Below are positions 6,898 through 14,828 of a DNA stretch of 60,323 nt, in pieces; positions within the stretch are counted from its first letter, which is position 1; every line of letters begins with the position of its first letter. The position numbers and the translations under genes are program-made. Origin of the DNA: Planctomycetota bacterium (GTDB lineage Bacteria; Planctomycetota; UBA1135); assembly GCA_024229395.1 (NCBI GenBank), contig JAAESM010000018.1, forward strand, positions 1 to 60,323, given 5' to 3'. Below the pieces are notes generated by a model. That model saw nothing but the letters and a program-made list of their open reading frames with translations, was not told where the DNA came from and ran no database searches.

Positions 6898-7590
6898 ATG
6901 GAAACTTACCCACTAGTTTTTCATATCCCCCATTTGTCGCAGGAGATCCCCTCTTGTGAAATGGATCAGTTCCTTATGCCGCCGCTTGAATTAAAGCAGG
7001 CCATTGAGGATGTACACGACGTCGGCACGGATTTCACTCGGGACTTCCGAAAGGGTGTATTCGGCCACGAATTCGCCACTTCCGTCGTCTTCCCCTATTC
7101 GCGTTACTTAGTGGATGTCGAAAGGTTCGAGGACGAATCAATCCACGAACAGTGCTTCCACGGGCGGCCACTTCGGAAGCGCCCAAGTGATGAAGAGCGG
7201 GAACGTTTGCTGAATACCTATTACAGGCCACATCACGAACGCCTCACAAATGCGGTAGATCACGCCCTTGATAACTACGGCAAATGCCTAATCGTCGATT
7301 GCCATAGTTATCCAGTCGAACCATTTCCTTTCGAAAATGTTGAAGCCTGTCGCCCCATGCTCTGCATCGGCGCTGACGACTTCCACACTCCGCCTGAGAT
7401 TGTTGAATCTCTACAAAAGGAGGCTCGCGAGCAAGAGATTAGTTGTGCGGTCAACTCGCCGTTTAGTGGTGCGTTGACGCCTCTAAAGCACTATAGACGT
7501 GATCATCGTGTGAAAAGTGTGATGATCGAACTTCGCCGTGACTCGCTTGAATTGATGAACGTAGAAAGGTTATTGGAGGTCATCAAATGA
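6898..7590 (+). CDS. N-formylglutamate amidohydrolase-like enzyme under a SAM riboswitch
   Basis: The protein is 230 residues. It shows the family pattern (HutG/FGase, PF05013): an early H-x-P block (VFHIPHLSQEIP), LVDVERFEDE, a metal-site stretch (CLIVDCHSYPVEP) and the C-terminal NSPFSGALTPLKHY...VMIELRRD. Known members hydrolyse the N-formyl bond of formylglutamate in histidine breakdown, or of related acyl amino acids. There are no hut genes here. The start at 6898 is preferred because an earlier in-frame ATG lies inside riboswitch P4/P1. The stop overlaps the next ATG (ATGA). The SAM switch hints at a substrate linked to methionine, for example a formyl-methionyl compound; that is speculation. 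Confidence 0.82.
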   Translation: METYPLVFHIPHLSQEIPSCEMDQFLMPPLELKQAIEDVHDVGTDFTRDFRKGVFGHEFATSVVFPYSRYLVDVERFEDESIHEQCFHGRPLRKRPSDEERERLLNTYYRPHHERLTNAVDHALDNYGKCLIVDCHSYPVEPFPFENVEACRPMLCIGADDFHTPPEIVESLQKEAREQEISCAVNSPFSGALTPLKHYRRDHRVKSVMIELRRDSLELMNVERLLEVIK

Positions 7591-8018
7591 GAGAATACCT
7601 CGAATTTACCTACAAGGATGAAATCGCATTTCGCGGATTCTACCTGCATGAACGAAACCATCCATGGCTATTCGTTGTCATGGAGGATCCCTACTACAAG
7701 ATTCTTCTTGAGAAAGAATTATTTGTCAATCGCACCCTCATTACCAAGCAATCGATGGCCCAACGATTGGACATGACGACGGAATATGCGGGCCGTAAGC
7801 GTGGTTTTTACCCCGAGAGGCTTGCGAAACAGATGATGGTATTGGATTACTTAAACGATGCTGCCAGAGATTATGTTTACTTCCCGCACGTGCGATCATC
7901 GTGGGAGTCCAAATATCCATTCCTCGATTTCCTGAACACGGACATCAAAGATGGTGTGGAAGGAGTTGCACAAGGCGATTCCTTGCATACAGACGAATCA
8001 AATAAGCGGGAGGTGTAG
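7587..8018 (+). CDS. Module protein B1, unknown family
   Basis: The protein is 143 residues and overlaps the amidohydrolase stop by four bases. The core FTYKDEIAFRGFY..HE...HPW and the later PERLAKQMMVLDYLNDAARDYVYF are shared with B2 downstream, so the two are tandem duplicates. It is shorter than B2 at the C-terminus. It is rich in aromatic and charged residues, with no signal peptide or membrane span. I do not recognise the family. Overlapping frames suggest it is made together with the amidohydrolase and may act with it. Confidence 0.75.
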   Translation: MREYLEFTYKDEIAFRGFYLHERNHPWLFVVMEDPYYKILLEKELFVNRTLITKQSMAQRLDMTTEYAGRKRGFYPERLAKQMMVLDYLNDAARDYVYFPHVRSSWESKYPFLDFLNTDIKDGVEGVAQGDSLHTDESNKREV

Positions 8019-8020
8019 TT

Positions 8021-8341
8021 GTGGGACCAGGAATTCCAATAGGGAAATACATTCCAATCAGCGTAATGGTTGATGTCATTAAAGTTTCGGTGCAATACAT
8101 ATTGGCATCGAGCATCACCACCCGGATCGAAGTGCAAATGATGGAACCATATCAAGGGTCGTGGTTCGTTCGGCCATGCTTTCCTCACAGATCGCCTAAC
8201 TGGATGATTTTGCAATGTACGGGCTGGGCTGCGGTTTTGAAATTGGAGCTGGAATATCGAAAAATGAAAGCGATCAGTGAACATTATAAAGACAACCCCC
8301 TTCGGCCCCGAGGGAACTCATGCGGATATCCGGAGATTTAG
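8021..8341 (+). CDS. Module protein C, small unknown protein
   Basis: The protein is 106 residues from a GTG, with GGGAGG about 7 bases upstream and two bases after the B1 stop. It starts with a hydrophobic stretch (IPISVMVDVIKVSVQYILASS) that could be a membrane or core segment. A Trp/Pro/Cys-containing middle (GSWFVRPCFPHRSPNW) and a charged C-terminus (LELEYRKMKAISEHYKD) follow. I find no family resemblance. Its place between the two B paralogs, with tight spacing on both sides, says it belongs to the module. Confidence 0.65.
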   Translation: MGPGIPIGKYIPISVMVDVIKVSVQYILASSITTRIEVQMMEPYQGSWFVRPCFPHRSPNWMILQCTGWAAVLKLELEYRKMKAISEHYKDNPLRPRGNSCGYPEI

Positions 8342-8343
8342 AG

Positions 8344-8841
8344 GTGAGCTTCACGAAAGAAAACCTCGAATTTACCTACAAGGATGAAGTCGCATTTCGT
8401 GGATTCTACATGCATGAATCCCACCACCCATGGCTTCTTGTTGTCATGGAGAAGCCCTACTACAAGGTTCTTCTTGAGGAAGAACTGTTTGTCAATCTCG
8501 CCATCATTTCAAATGATGTCGATAGGGGTCAAGTGGGCATGGCGCAATGGGCGCACAATAGGCGAGGTTATGGCTACGACAGGCTTGCGAAACAGGTGAT
8601 GGTCTTGGATTACTTAAACGATGCTGCCAGAGAGTACGTTTACTTCTCGTTCGCGCGCTCATCGCAGGAGCCTAAATACCCATTGTTCGATTTCTTGGAC
8701 TCTGACATCAAAGATGGTGGGAGGGGCGGACGCTCGACATACTATGAAAAATTCTTGGATGATGTGCGGAGAGGACTCTCGGCAAAATTTAAGGCGGACA
8801 AAGCCGCAAGTGATACAGAGATTAAATCGGAGGACAAATAA
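8344..8841 (+). CDS. Module protein B2, paralog of B1
   Basis: The protein is 165 residues from a GTG two bases after the C stop, with GGAG eight bases upstream. An earlier in-frame ATG at 8320 would overlap gene C and lacks a ribosome site. It matches B1 through FTYKDEVAFRGFY, HPWLLVVME, PYYKVLLEEELFVN and RLAKQVMVLDYLNDAARE, then has a longer Lys/Asp-rich helical tail (STYYEKFLDDVRRGLSAKF). The stop TAA overlaps the A2 start (TAATG). The same junction is echoed after riboswitch copy 1. Function unknown. Confidence 0.75.
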   Translation: MSFTKENLEFTYKDEVAFRGFYMHESHHPWLLVVMEKPYYKVLLEEELFVNLAIISNDVDRGQVGMAQWAHNRRGYGYDRLAKQVMVLDYLNDAAREYVYFSFARSSQEPKYPLFDFLDSDIKDGGRGGRSTYYEKFLDDVRRGLSAKFKADKAASDTEIKSEDK

Positions 8842-9462
8842 TGACTAAAGGACATAACGATAAAGAGCCACAAGAACCTGTACTGAAGCGTCGATACGGT
8901 AATTACCGCACGTCTGTTTTGTTTGCTGCCAATAAACTCCTACGCAAATCCAGGAGGTCTATAGGGCTTAGTCGAGAAGAAGTTCTTACTCAGGCAGGAA
9001 TCAATCCTGAGAGTGAAAGAGACTTTAAGACAAACCTCAAATGGTACGAACTGCTTGAAGAATCAAATGCTTTACCGTTCTTCCCAGGAGACTTCCTCAT
9101 ACCCCTTTTGAAGACACTAAAAAATTCTGTCGCTGAATTCAAAACCCTTCAGCAGAAGGCGCTTACAGAGGCCTCTAACTGAATTTACTATTGTGGTTAG
9201 AATTTTCTGCGGGCTCTATCAGACAATGCTGATGAATCTTGGCACAACCTTGCCTCAAGGGCGCGCAAGGACAATGGAGCTTAGTAAAAGAACCGGTAGA
9301 GCTTGTTTGCGTACAATATTAGTTAGTACTGAATACTATATAAAAGGTGAGTTCGACTTCACGAGCGCGCATGCCCCCTCAGGAGGATTGAACAACACGG
9401 CTGCTGGCATTTACTATGACCCTCTTTCTTTCGAGGAAGTTTTCGTACTCAAAGAATGGTGA
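8841..9462 (+). pseudogene. Module protein A2, frameshifted paralog of A1
   Basis: The first 113 codons match A1 (KSRRSIGLSREEVLTQAGI) and end at a TGA at 9180-9182. The match resumes in another frame (VVRIFCGLYQ ... LGTTLPQGRARTMELS ... STEYYIKGEF) to the end at 9462. At the break A1 has about 18 bases between the shared AS and EF codons while A2 has 10, a net loss of 8 bases. The shorter product would keep the XRE-like half only. It could be a real truncated regulator, but a broken copy is simpler. Confidence 0.8.
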
Positions 9463-9661
9463 GCCGCTAAGCCGGCGTCGGCGCTCCAGCCCAAGCGCAC
9501 ATGGCGGCCACCTTCGCGCTTTCCGCCCGCTGGCCCAAAAGGAACTGCAAATACTGGCCATCAAGCGGTGGCTTGGCGGATACTTCGGTCTGCATTGCCA
9601 ATGCGCTGGGCGAGGCGAAGGCGCAGAGGATGAGGGAGAGGATACAGGACGAGCAAGCGCT

Positions 9662-9685
9662 CCCTTGGGCATTTTCGCCCAAGGG
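9662..9685. terminator. Perfect 9-bp hairpin after ppdK
   Basis: CCCTTGGGC and GCCCAAGGG pair around a 6-base loop. It lies 28 bases past the ppdK stop on the minus strand. Neither flank has a clear T tract, so termination may be weak or factor-dependent. The 200 bases between here and the A2 remnant hold only a doubtful 71-codon frame on the minus strand with a hydrophobic start; I do not call it. Confidence 0.5.
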
Positions 9686-9712
9686 ATTTCCTAACCAGCC
9701 TCTACAAGCTCA

Positions 9713-12406
9713 TCAAAGCGCAGCTTGCGCTGCTGCCAACCTGGCAATCGGCACACGGAACGGTGAGCAGGACACGTAGTCCAGCCCCACTCCATGGAAG
9801 AAGGCAATCGACGCTGGGTCACCGCCATGCTCACCACAAATTCCTAGGTGCAGCTTGGGCTTGATCTTGCGCCCCTTCTTACACGCCATGTCCACGAGCT
9901 GCCCGACACCTGTCGCATCGAGGCTCTGGAATGGATCATGCTCGAGGATCTCTTGGCTGAGATAATCCGGCAGGAAGCTGTTGATGTCATCACGCGAGAA
10001 ACCGAAGGTCATCTGCGTGAGGTCATTGGTACCGAAGCTGAAGAAATCAGCGTGCGGCGCGACCTTGTCGGCGATCAATGCAGCGCGCGGAATCTCGATC
10101 ATGGTGCCCACTGGGATATCCAGCTTGCCTTTGAACTTCTTGGCCAGCTTGACCTCTTCAATGGTCTCCACCGCCAAAGCACGCAGCACTTCAAGCTCAC
10201 GCTCGGTACCGATCAACGGCACCATGATCTCAGGCATGGCCTTGATCTTGCGCTTACCACTCACGCATTGAATGGCAGCTTCGGTAATCGCGGTGACCTG
10301 CATCTTCAGGATCTCTGGATAAGTCACCGACAAACGGCAACCGCGGTGACCAAGCATTGGGTTCATCTCGTGCAGCAGGCTCACGCGATCTGCAATGGCC
10401 TTGGTGCTGATACCGATCTCACGGGCAAGCACCTTCTGACTGCGCGCACCATGCGGCAGGAATTCGTGCAGCGGTGGATCCAGCAAGCGAACCGTTACCG
10501 GGTAGCCAGCCATCGCCGTGAGAATGCCCACGAAATCCTTGCGCTGGAATGGCAGCAACTTGGCCAACGCGGACTTCCGTGCACTGGCGTTGGTGGCAAG
10601 AATCATCTCGCGCATGGCGGTGATGCGCTTGCCTTCGAAGAACATATGCTCGGTGCGGCAAAGACCAATGCCCTTGGCACCTAGCGAACGTGCACGGCGC
10701 GCGTCTTCTGGAGTATCGGCGTTGGTGCGCACAGCAAGACGTCGGTATTTATCAGCCCACTTCATCAGCAAGCGGAAGTCGCCGCTGAGTTTTGGAGCTT
10801 GGGTGGCAATGCGGCCTACGAAGACCTCGCCGGTGGTGCCGTCGATCGAAATCGTATCGCCGGTGCTGAAACGCTGACCCTTGATGTTGATGCGCTTGGC
10901 ACGCTCATCAATCAGGACTTCTTGAGCACCCGCCACGCAGCACTTACCCCAACCACGCGCGACCACAGCAGCGTGACTGGTCATACCGCCAGTACTGGTC
11001 AAGATGCCGGCTGCATGGTGCATGCCATCGACATCTTCCGGGCTGGTCTCGCGACGCACCAAAATCACGCTTTCACCGCCCTGGGCGCGCTTTACCGCCT
11101 CATCGGCGCTGAATGCAAGGGTGCCAGTTGCAGCACCTGGACTTGCAGGCAGACCCACGGTGAGCAGTTCGTGATCGAGCTTGGCCTTGTTGCTGAAACT
11201 CGGCAGCATGAGTTGGGTCAATCCATTGGCCGGCACGCGTTTGAGCGCGGTCTTCTCGTCGATTAGCCCTTCGCGCACCAAGTCACATGCGATCTTCACG
11301 GCCGCAGCGCTGGTTCGTTTACCGACCCGCGTTTGCAACATGTAGAAGGTGCCGCGTTCAATGGTGAACTCAATGTCTTGCACATCCTTGTAGTGATTTT
11401 CAAGGATGTCCTTGACCTTCAGCAACTTGGCCTTGATCTCGCGGCCAATGGTCTTGTGGGTTGGCGCCTTCCAAAGGTGCATCTTCTCCACAGGCTCCGG
11501 CGTACGGATACCCGCAACCACATCTTCACCCTGAGCGTTGACCAAGAACTCGCCGTAGAACTTGTTGCGGCCAGTAGCTGGGTTGCGCGTGAACGCCACG
11601 CCTGTGCCGGAATCCGCACCCTTATTGCCGAACACCATGGCCTGCACGTTAACCGCAGTACCGGCAAGATTGGTAATGCCTTCAATCCGACGATAGGTAA
11701 TGGCCTTGTCGATCATCCAGCTGCGGAACACGGCTTCGATCGCAAGCTTCAGTTGCAGATAGGGATCTTGCGGGAAGTCGATTCCCGTCGCCCGCTTGAA
11801 GATGGTTTGATAAACCTTGCACAACTTCTTCAAGCCCTTGAGCGAGACCTCGTTATCTTCGATTACCCCTTCCGACGCCTTGATCTTGTCGAACTGCGCT
11901 TCGAAGCGGTGGTGCGGAACTTCCATCACCACGTCGCCGTACATATTGATCAAACGTCGGTAGGCGTCGTAAGCGAAACGTGGGTTGCCGGTGGACTCGG
12001 CTAGCCCTTCGACCGCGGCTTCATTGAGCCCAAGGTTCAAGATGGTGTTCATCATGCCGGGCATCGAAACGGCAGCACCGGAACGCACCGACAGCAGCAG
12101 CGGATCGGTAATCGAACCGAATGTCTTGCCTGTCTCCTTCTCGACTCGTGTAATCGCCTTGCGCATCTGGTCGTACATCGGCTTCGGCAGCTTGCGGCGA
12201 TTCTTGAAGAAAGCGGCGCAGGTGCTGGTGGTGATGGTGAACCCGGGAGGGACGGGCAGACCGATGTTGGTCATCTCCGCAAGGTTCGCGCCCTTGCCGC
12301 CGAGCAGCGTGCGCATGCTGGCATTGCCTTCCGTCTTGATATTGCCAAACGAGTAAACCATCTTGGTGGCTCGTGGGGCACGTTTCTTGGGTGTCATTGT
12401 GGCCAT
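9713..12406 (-). CDS. ppdK: Pyruvate, phosphate dikinase
   Basis: PPDK interconverts pyruvate + ATP + phosphate and phosphoenolpyruvate + AMP + pyrophosphate in the cytoplasm, allowing glycolysis or gluconeogenesis with pyrophosphate. The protein has 897 residues, the family length, from the ATG at 12406 with AGGA upstream; a longer frame has no ribosome site. The ATP-grasp N-terminus (LGGKGANLAEM), the swivelling domain with catalytic His478 in GGMTSHAAVVARG, and the PEP domain with Cys857 in GICGEHGGDP are all present. The Thr before the His is the site regulated by phosphorylation in some organisms. It is a single gene, with a hairpin after it and an Ala/Lys-rich N-terminal extension of about 15 residues. 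Confidence 0.97.
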   Translation of the reverse strand: MATMTPKKRAPRATKMVYSFGNIKTEGNASMRTLLGGKGANLAEMTNIGLPVPPGFTITTSTCAAFFKNRRKLPKPMYDQMRKAITRVEKETGKTFGSITDPLLLSVRSGAAVSMPGMMNTILNLGLNEAAVEGLAESTGNPRFAYDAYRRLINMYGDVVMEVPHHRFEAQFDKIKASEGVIEDNEVSLKGLKKLCKVYQTIFKRATGIDFPQDPYLQLKLAIEAVFRSWMIDKAITYRRIEGITNLAGTAVNVQAMVFGNKGADSGTGVAFTRNPATGRNKFYGEFLVNAQGEDVVAGIRTPEPVEKMHLWKAPTHKTIGREIKAKLLKVKDILENHYKDVQDIEFTIERGTFYMLQTRVGKRTSAAAVKIACDLVREGLIDEKTALKRVPANGLTQLMLPSFSNKAKLDHELLTVGLPASPGAATGTLAFSADEAVKRAQGGESVILVRRETSPEDVDGMHHAAGILTSTGGMTSHAAVVARGWGKCCVAGAQEVLIDERAKRINIKGQRFSTGDTISIDGTTGEVFVGRIATQAPKLSGDFRLLMKWADKYRRLAVRTNADTPEDARRARSLGAKGIGLCRTEHMFFEGKRITAMREMILATNASARKSALAKLLPFQRKDFVGILTAMAGYPVTVRLLDPPLHEFLPHGARSQKVLAREIGISTKAIADRVSLLHEMNPMLGHRGCRLSVTYPEILKMQVTAITEAAIQCVSGKRKIKAMPEIMVPLIGTERELEVLRALAVETIEEVKLAKKFKGKLDIPVGTMIEIPRAALIADKVAPHADFFSFGTNDLTQMTFGFSRDDINSFLPDYLSQEILEHDPFQSLDATGVGQLVDMACKKGRKIKPKLHLGICGEHGGDPASIAFFHGVGLDYVSCSPFRVPIARLAAAQAAL

Positions 12407-12597
12407 GATTCCTATCAGATTGATGGGTCTCCAGCCTTGGATCCGATTAATCCAACAGGGCAACGGGAACCCTCAGCGCGTAGCTGGGGGTATTTTGACG
12501 CATTTTCGAGTCTTTTCTTCTATTTTCTAGTGCTTTCCCTGAGTTCGCCGCTCCATTTTGATTGGCAATACCCCTTCGCCCGCATTCTAATGACCAT

Positions 12598-13291
12598 GTG
12601 ACTCCTTCTGCCGACGCCCACCTGGTGCTCGCCCCCTATGGCGGTGGCGCGCTGGGTGTAATCGATCGCTTGAAAGAGCGCGTTTTCCTTGCCGACGGCC
12701 TCGATTCCAAGAATCGCCTGTCGGAAGATACCCTGGAGCGCGCCATGCAATGTTTGCGTCAGTTCCGGCAGCGGCTTGAAGGCTGGCCGAAGCCGCACAT
12801 TCCTTGGCGGTCTAGCCATCTTGATTGGCGTGATGGAAGGCTTAGCCTTGCCGCGTTTAAGCCCTTCCGATGGAGCCCTGCGTCAAGGTATCTTGCTCGA
12901 CCTACTCGGCCGACGCGATTCCAAACACCGTCATGGCGCCTATCTGTTGCAGAACTCCGATCTAGCTGGGTTCTCGCATAGTGAGGCTGAGTTGCTCGCG
13001 CGCTTGGTGCGTCGTCATCGCCGGTCCTTCGAACCGCAACATCTCAATGATCTACGCGAGGTCGACCGCGAACCTTTCGCGCGGCTAATCCTGTTGCTGC
13101 GCTTTGCCACCCGCCTGCACCGCGGCCGCACTTCCGACATACCTAGCCCGACGGTTGCTGAGCTTGATGCAAATGGTTTGGAACTGCGCTTCCCCGAGGG
13201 TTGGCTTGAGGAACACCCAATGACCGGAGTGGATCTTGAGGATGAAGAGCGCGTTTGGGGTGGGTTTGGATTAGAGCTGCGGTACTCGTGA
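12598..13291 (+). pseudogene. Ppx/GppA exopolyphosphatase, internally deleted and frameshifted
   Basis: The first part (from about 12598) reads HLVLAPYGGGALGVIDRLKE, FLADGLD and LERAMQCLRQFRQRL, the start of a Ppx/GppA phosphatase minus its first strand. Near 12790 the match stops. It resumes in another frame with LAILIGVMEG, SDGALRQGILLDLLGR, SDLAGFSHSE and the C-terminal HD-like domain to the TGA at 13289. Most of the catalytic ASKHA core, about 500-600 bases in a normal gene, is missing. An active enzyme would hydrolyse polyphosphate or pppGpp. This one cannot. Confidence 0.75.
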
Positions 13292-13339
13292 TTGCAACCT
13301 GAGCGGGCGAGATCCCATTCCAACCGGGAAACTCGGACA

Positions 13340-14716
13340 TTAATCCTGCTGCACCGGGCAGGTGCCATCCATCACATTCAAACGCCGACGTGCCCATATG
13401 AAATAACCCACACCACTAATCACGGTGCCGAGCATATAGCCAGCGCAGATGCCTTGCATGACATTCAAGCCGAAGGCATCGTGATGACGCGAACCGATCC
13501 AAACCAAAGGAATGATCAACAGGATCGTGCGCACGCCGGCAGCGACTAAGCCGGGCTTTGGCAGTTGCAGGCCATCAAAGACGGAACGACTCAGAATGAA
13601 CGGCATCAAGCCAAGCACAGCAAGCGGCAGCCAATACATGCTTTGACTGACCAGGTTCGCGGTGACGTCGGAATCGGAAAGGGCGGCGCCGATGACTGGA
13701 CCAAGGAAGATTGCCAACGGCACCACCATCAGAATCACGTAAACGGTACCTGCCTTAAGACCAGTGCGTAGCTCCATAGCGATCGAACTGCAGTCACCCT
13801 TTCCATAGAGGCGCGCGGCGAGTGGCAGCATGGCAACACTTGCGGCAATCATTGGCATGGATAGGAAGCGCACCGAGCGGTCGAAGATCGACCACGACGC
13901 CAGCAATGAGGTTGAGTCCTTGAGGTCCTTGATAATCGCGTTGACCGCCATTGATTCCATGCCCATCAATACGAAGGTGATCGCCGACGGAACTGCAAGG
14001 AACAGGATGCGTCGGATCGGGCGGCTGTAGAGACCTTGAACTTGTTGGTCGGGGCGAACTCGACGCGCGCGTTCGTGCATGTTGGCACGGTAAATCGCGT
14101 AAGCAAGGCCGGCGAATCGTCCGAGCACGGTGGATAGCGCAATGCCGAAGATGCCCCAGTGGAAGACGAACAAGAACAGCGCATTCAGCACAATGTTGGC
14201 AATGCTCGAATAAAGTCCCGCCCACATCGTGGATCGCGTGTCGTGGTGCGCTTTGACCACGGAGTCTGGCAGGATTGACCAGAACGACGTGACTGCTGAA
14301 CCGGCCATCAGCACGGTGGCGTAGATCTGGAACTGGCGCGCCACCAGTGGGTCCAGCCCCACGCGGTCGGCGGACCACCAAACGAAGCCGGCAATGATCA
14401 AAAAGATCACGCCGAGGGCTGTAATGATTAGGCCAGCGGCGCGTTTGAGTTGATCAACTTTCTGGCCTTCGCCGGCGCCCATCGCCAGGGCCAGTCGTGC
14501 AGTCAAGCCATTGGATGTGCCAACCCAAAATGCCGTGAGCAGAAACTCTAGCGGCAGGGTCAGGCCGATCGCCGCGATCGATGCATCGCCCAAGCTCTCC
14601 CCTTGCTGGTCGTACAGCAAGGAAGCGAAGATCGTGTCGATCCAGGCGAAGGCCGAGCGCAGCCAGAAGGAAACCACCAGCGGGGCCGACAGCTTGAGCA
14701 GCTGGGAGCGCTTCAT
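13340..14716 (-). CDS. MATE-family efflux transporter
   Basis: The protein has 458 residues, normal for MATE proteins, and about 12 hydrophobic segments in two halves. The N-terminal helix (LLKLSAPLVVSFWLRSAFAW) and the residues after it (IDTIFASLL) fit MATE, as does the start of the second half (RILFLAVPSAITFVLMGMES). MATE proteins export cationic drugs or metabolites in exchange for Na+ or H+. No regulator is next to it. The stop faces the ppx pseudogene end (convergent). It could also belong to the closely related polysaccharide-flippase group, but the length and motifs favour MATE. Confidence 0.85.
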   Translation of the reverse strand: MKRSQLLKLSAPLVVSFWLRSAFAWIDTIFASLLYDQQGESLGDASIAAIGLTLPLEFLLTAFWVGTSNGLTARLALAMGAGEGQKVDQLKRAAGLIITALGVIFLIIAGFVWWSADRVGLDPLVARQFQIYATVLMAGSAVTSFWSILPDSVVKAHHDTRSTMWAGLYSSIANIVLNALFLFVFHWGIFGIALSTVLGRFAGLAYAIYRANMHERARRVRPDQQVQGLYSRPIRRILFLAVPSAITFVLMGMESMAVNAIIKDLKDSTSLLASWSIFDRSVRFLSMPMIAASVAMLPLAARLYGKGDCSSIAMELRTGLKAGTVYVILMVVPLAIFLGPVIGAALSDSDVTANLVSQSMYWLPLAVLGLMPFILSRSVFDGLQLPKPGLVAAGVRTILLIIPLVWIGSRHHDAFGLNVMQGICAGYMLGTVISGVGYFIWARRRLNVMDGTCPVQQD

Positions 14717-14828
14717 TGCCGGTAGTTTAACGAGTGTGGCCGGTCGGTAGGCGGGTTGGTGGCGGGCCGGGTGGCACGCTGGCCGGTGGACCGGCTGGTG
14801 ACTGCGGCAGCCAGGAGCCGGAGCAACT
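14717..14828. other. G-rich spacer with short hairpin
   Basis: This 112-base gap is unusually rich in GG and GGG runs on the plus strand (14736-14773), so it could form a G-quadruplex. A hairpin GCCGGT-GG-ACCGGC lies at 14782-14795. The hairpin could help end transcription of the M1 peptidase gene on the minus strand. No gene is present. Confidence 0.4.

Noticed and set aside
6891..6958. ATG at 6891 after riboswitch copy 2
   Set aside because: It opens only a 22-codon frame out of phase with the amidohydrolase; the ATG at 6898 is the better start.
9467..9682. 71-codon minus-strand frame with a hydrophobic start
   Set aside because: Its TTG start lies inside the hairpin after ppdK, and the sequence has no family or ribosome site. 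It might be a secreted peptide but evidence is too weak.
9848..12004. Several plus-strand frames of 100-280 codons
   Set aside because: All are antisense to ppdK and show the same shadow composition.
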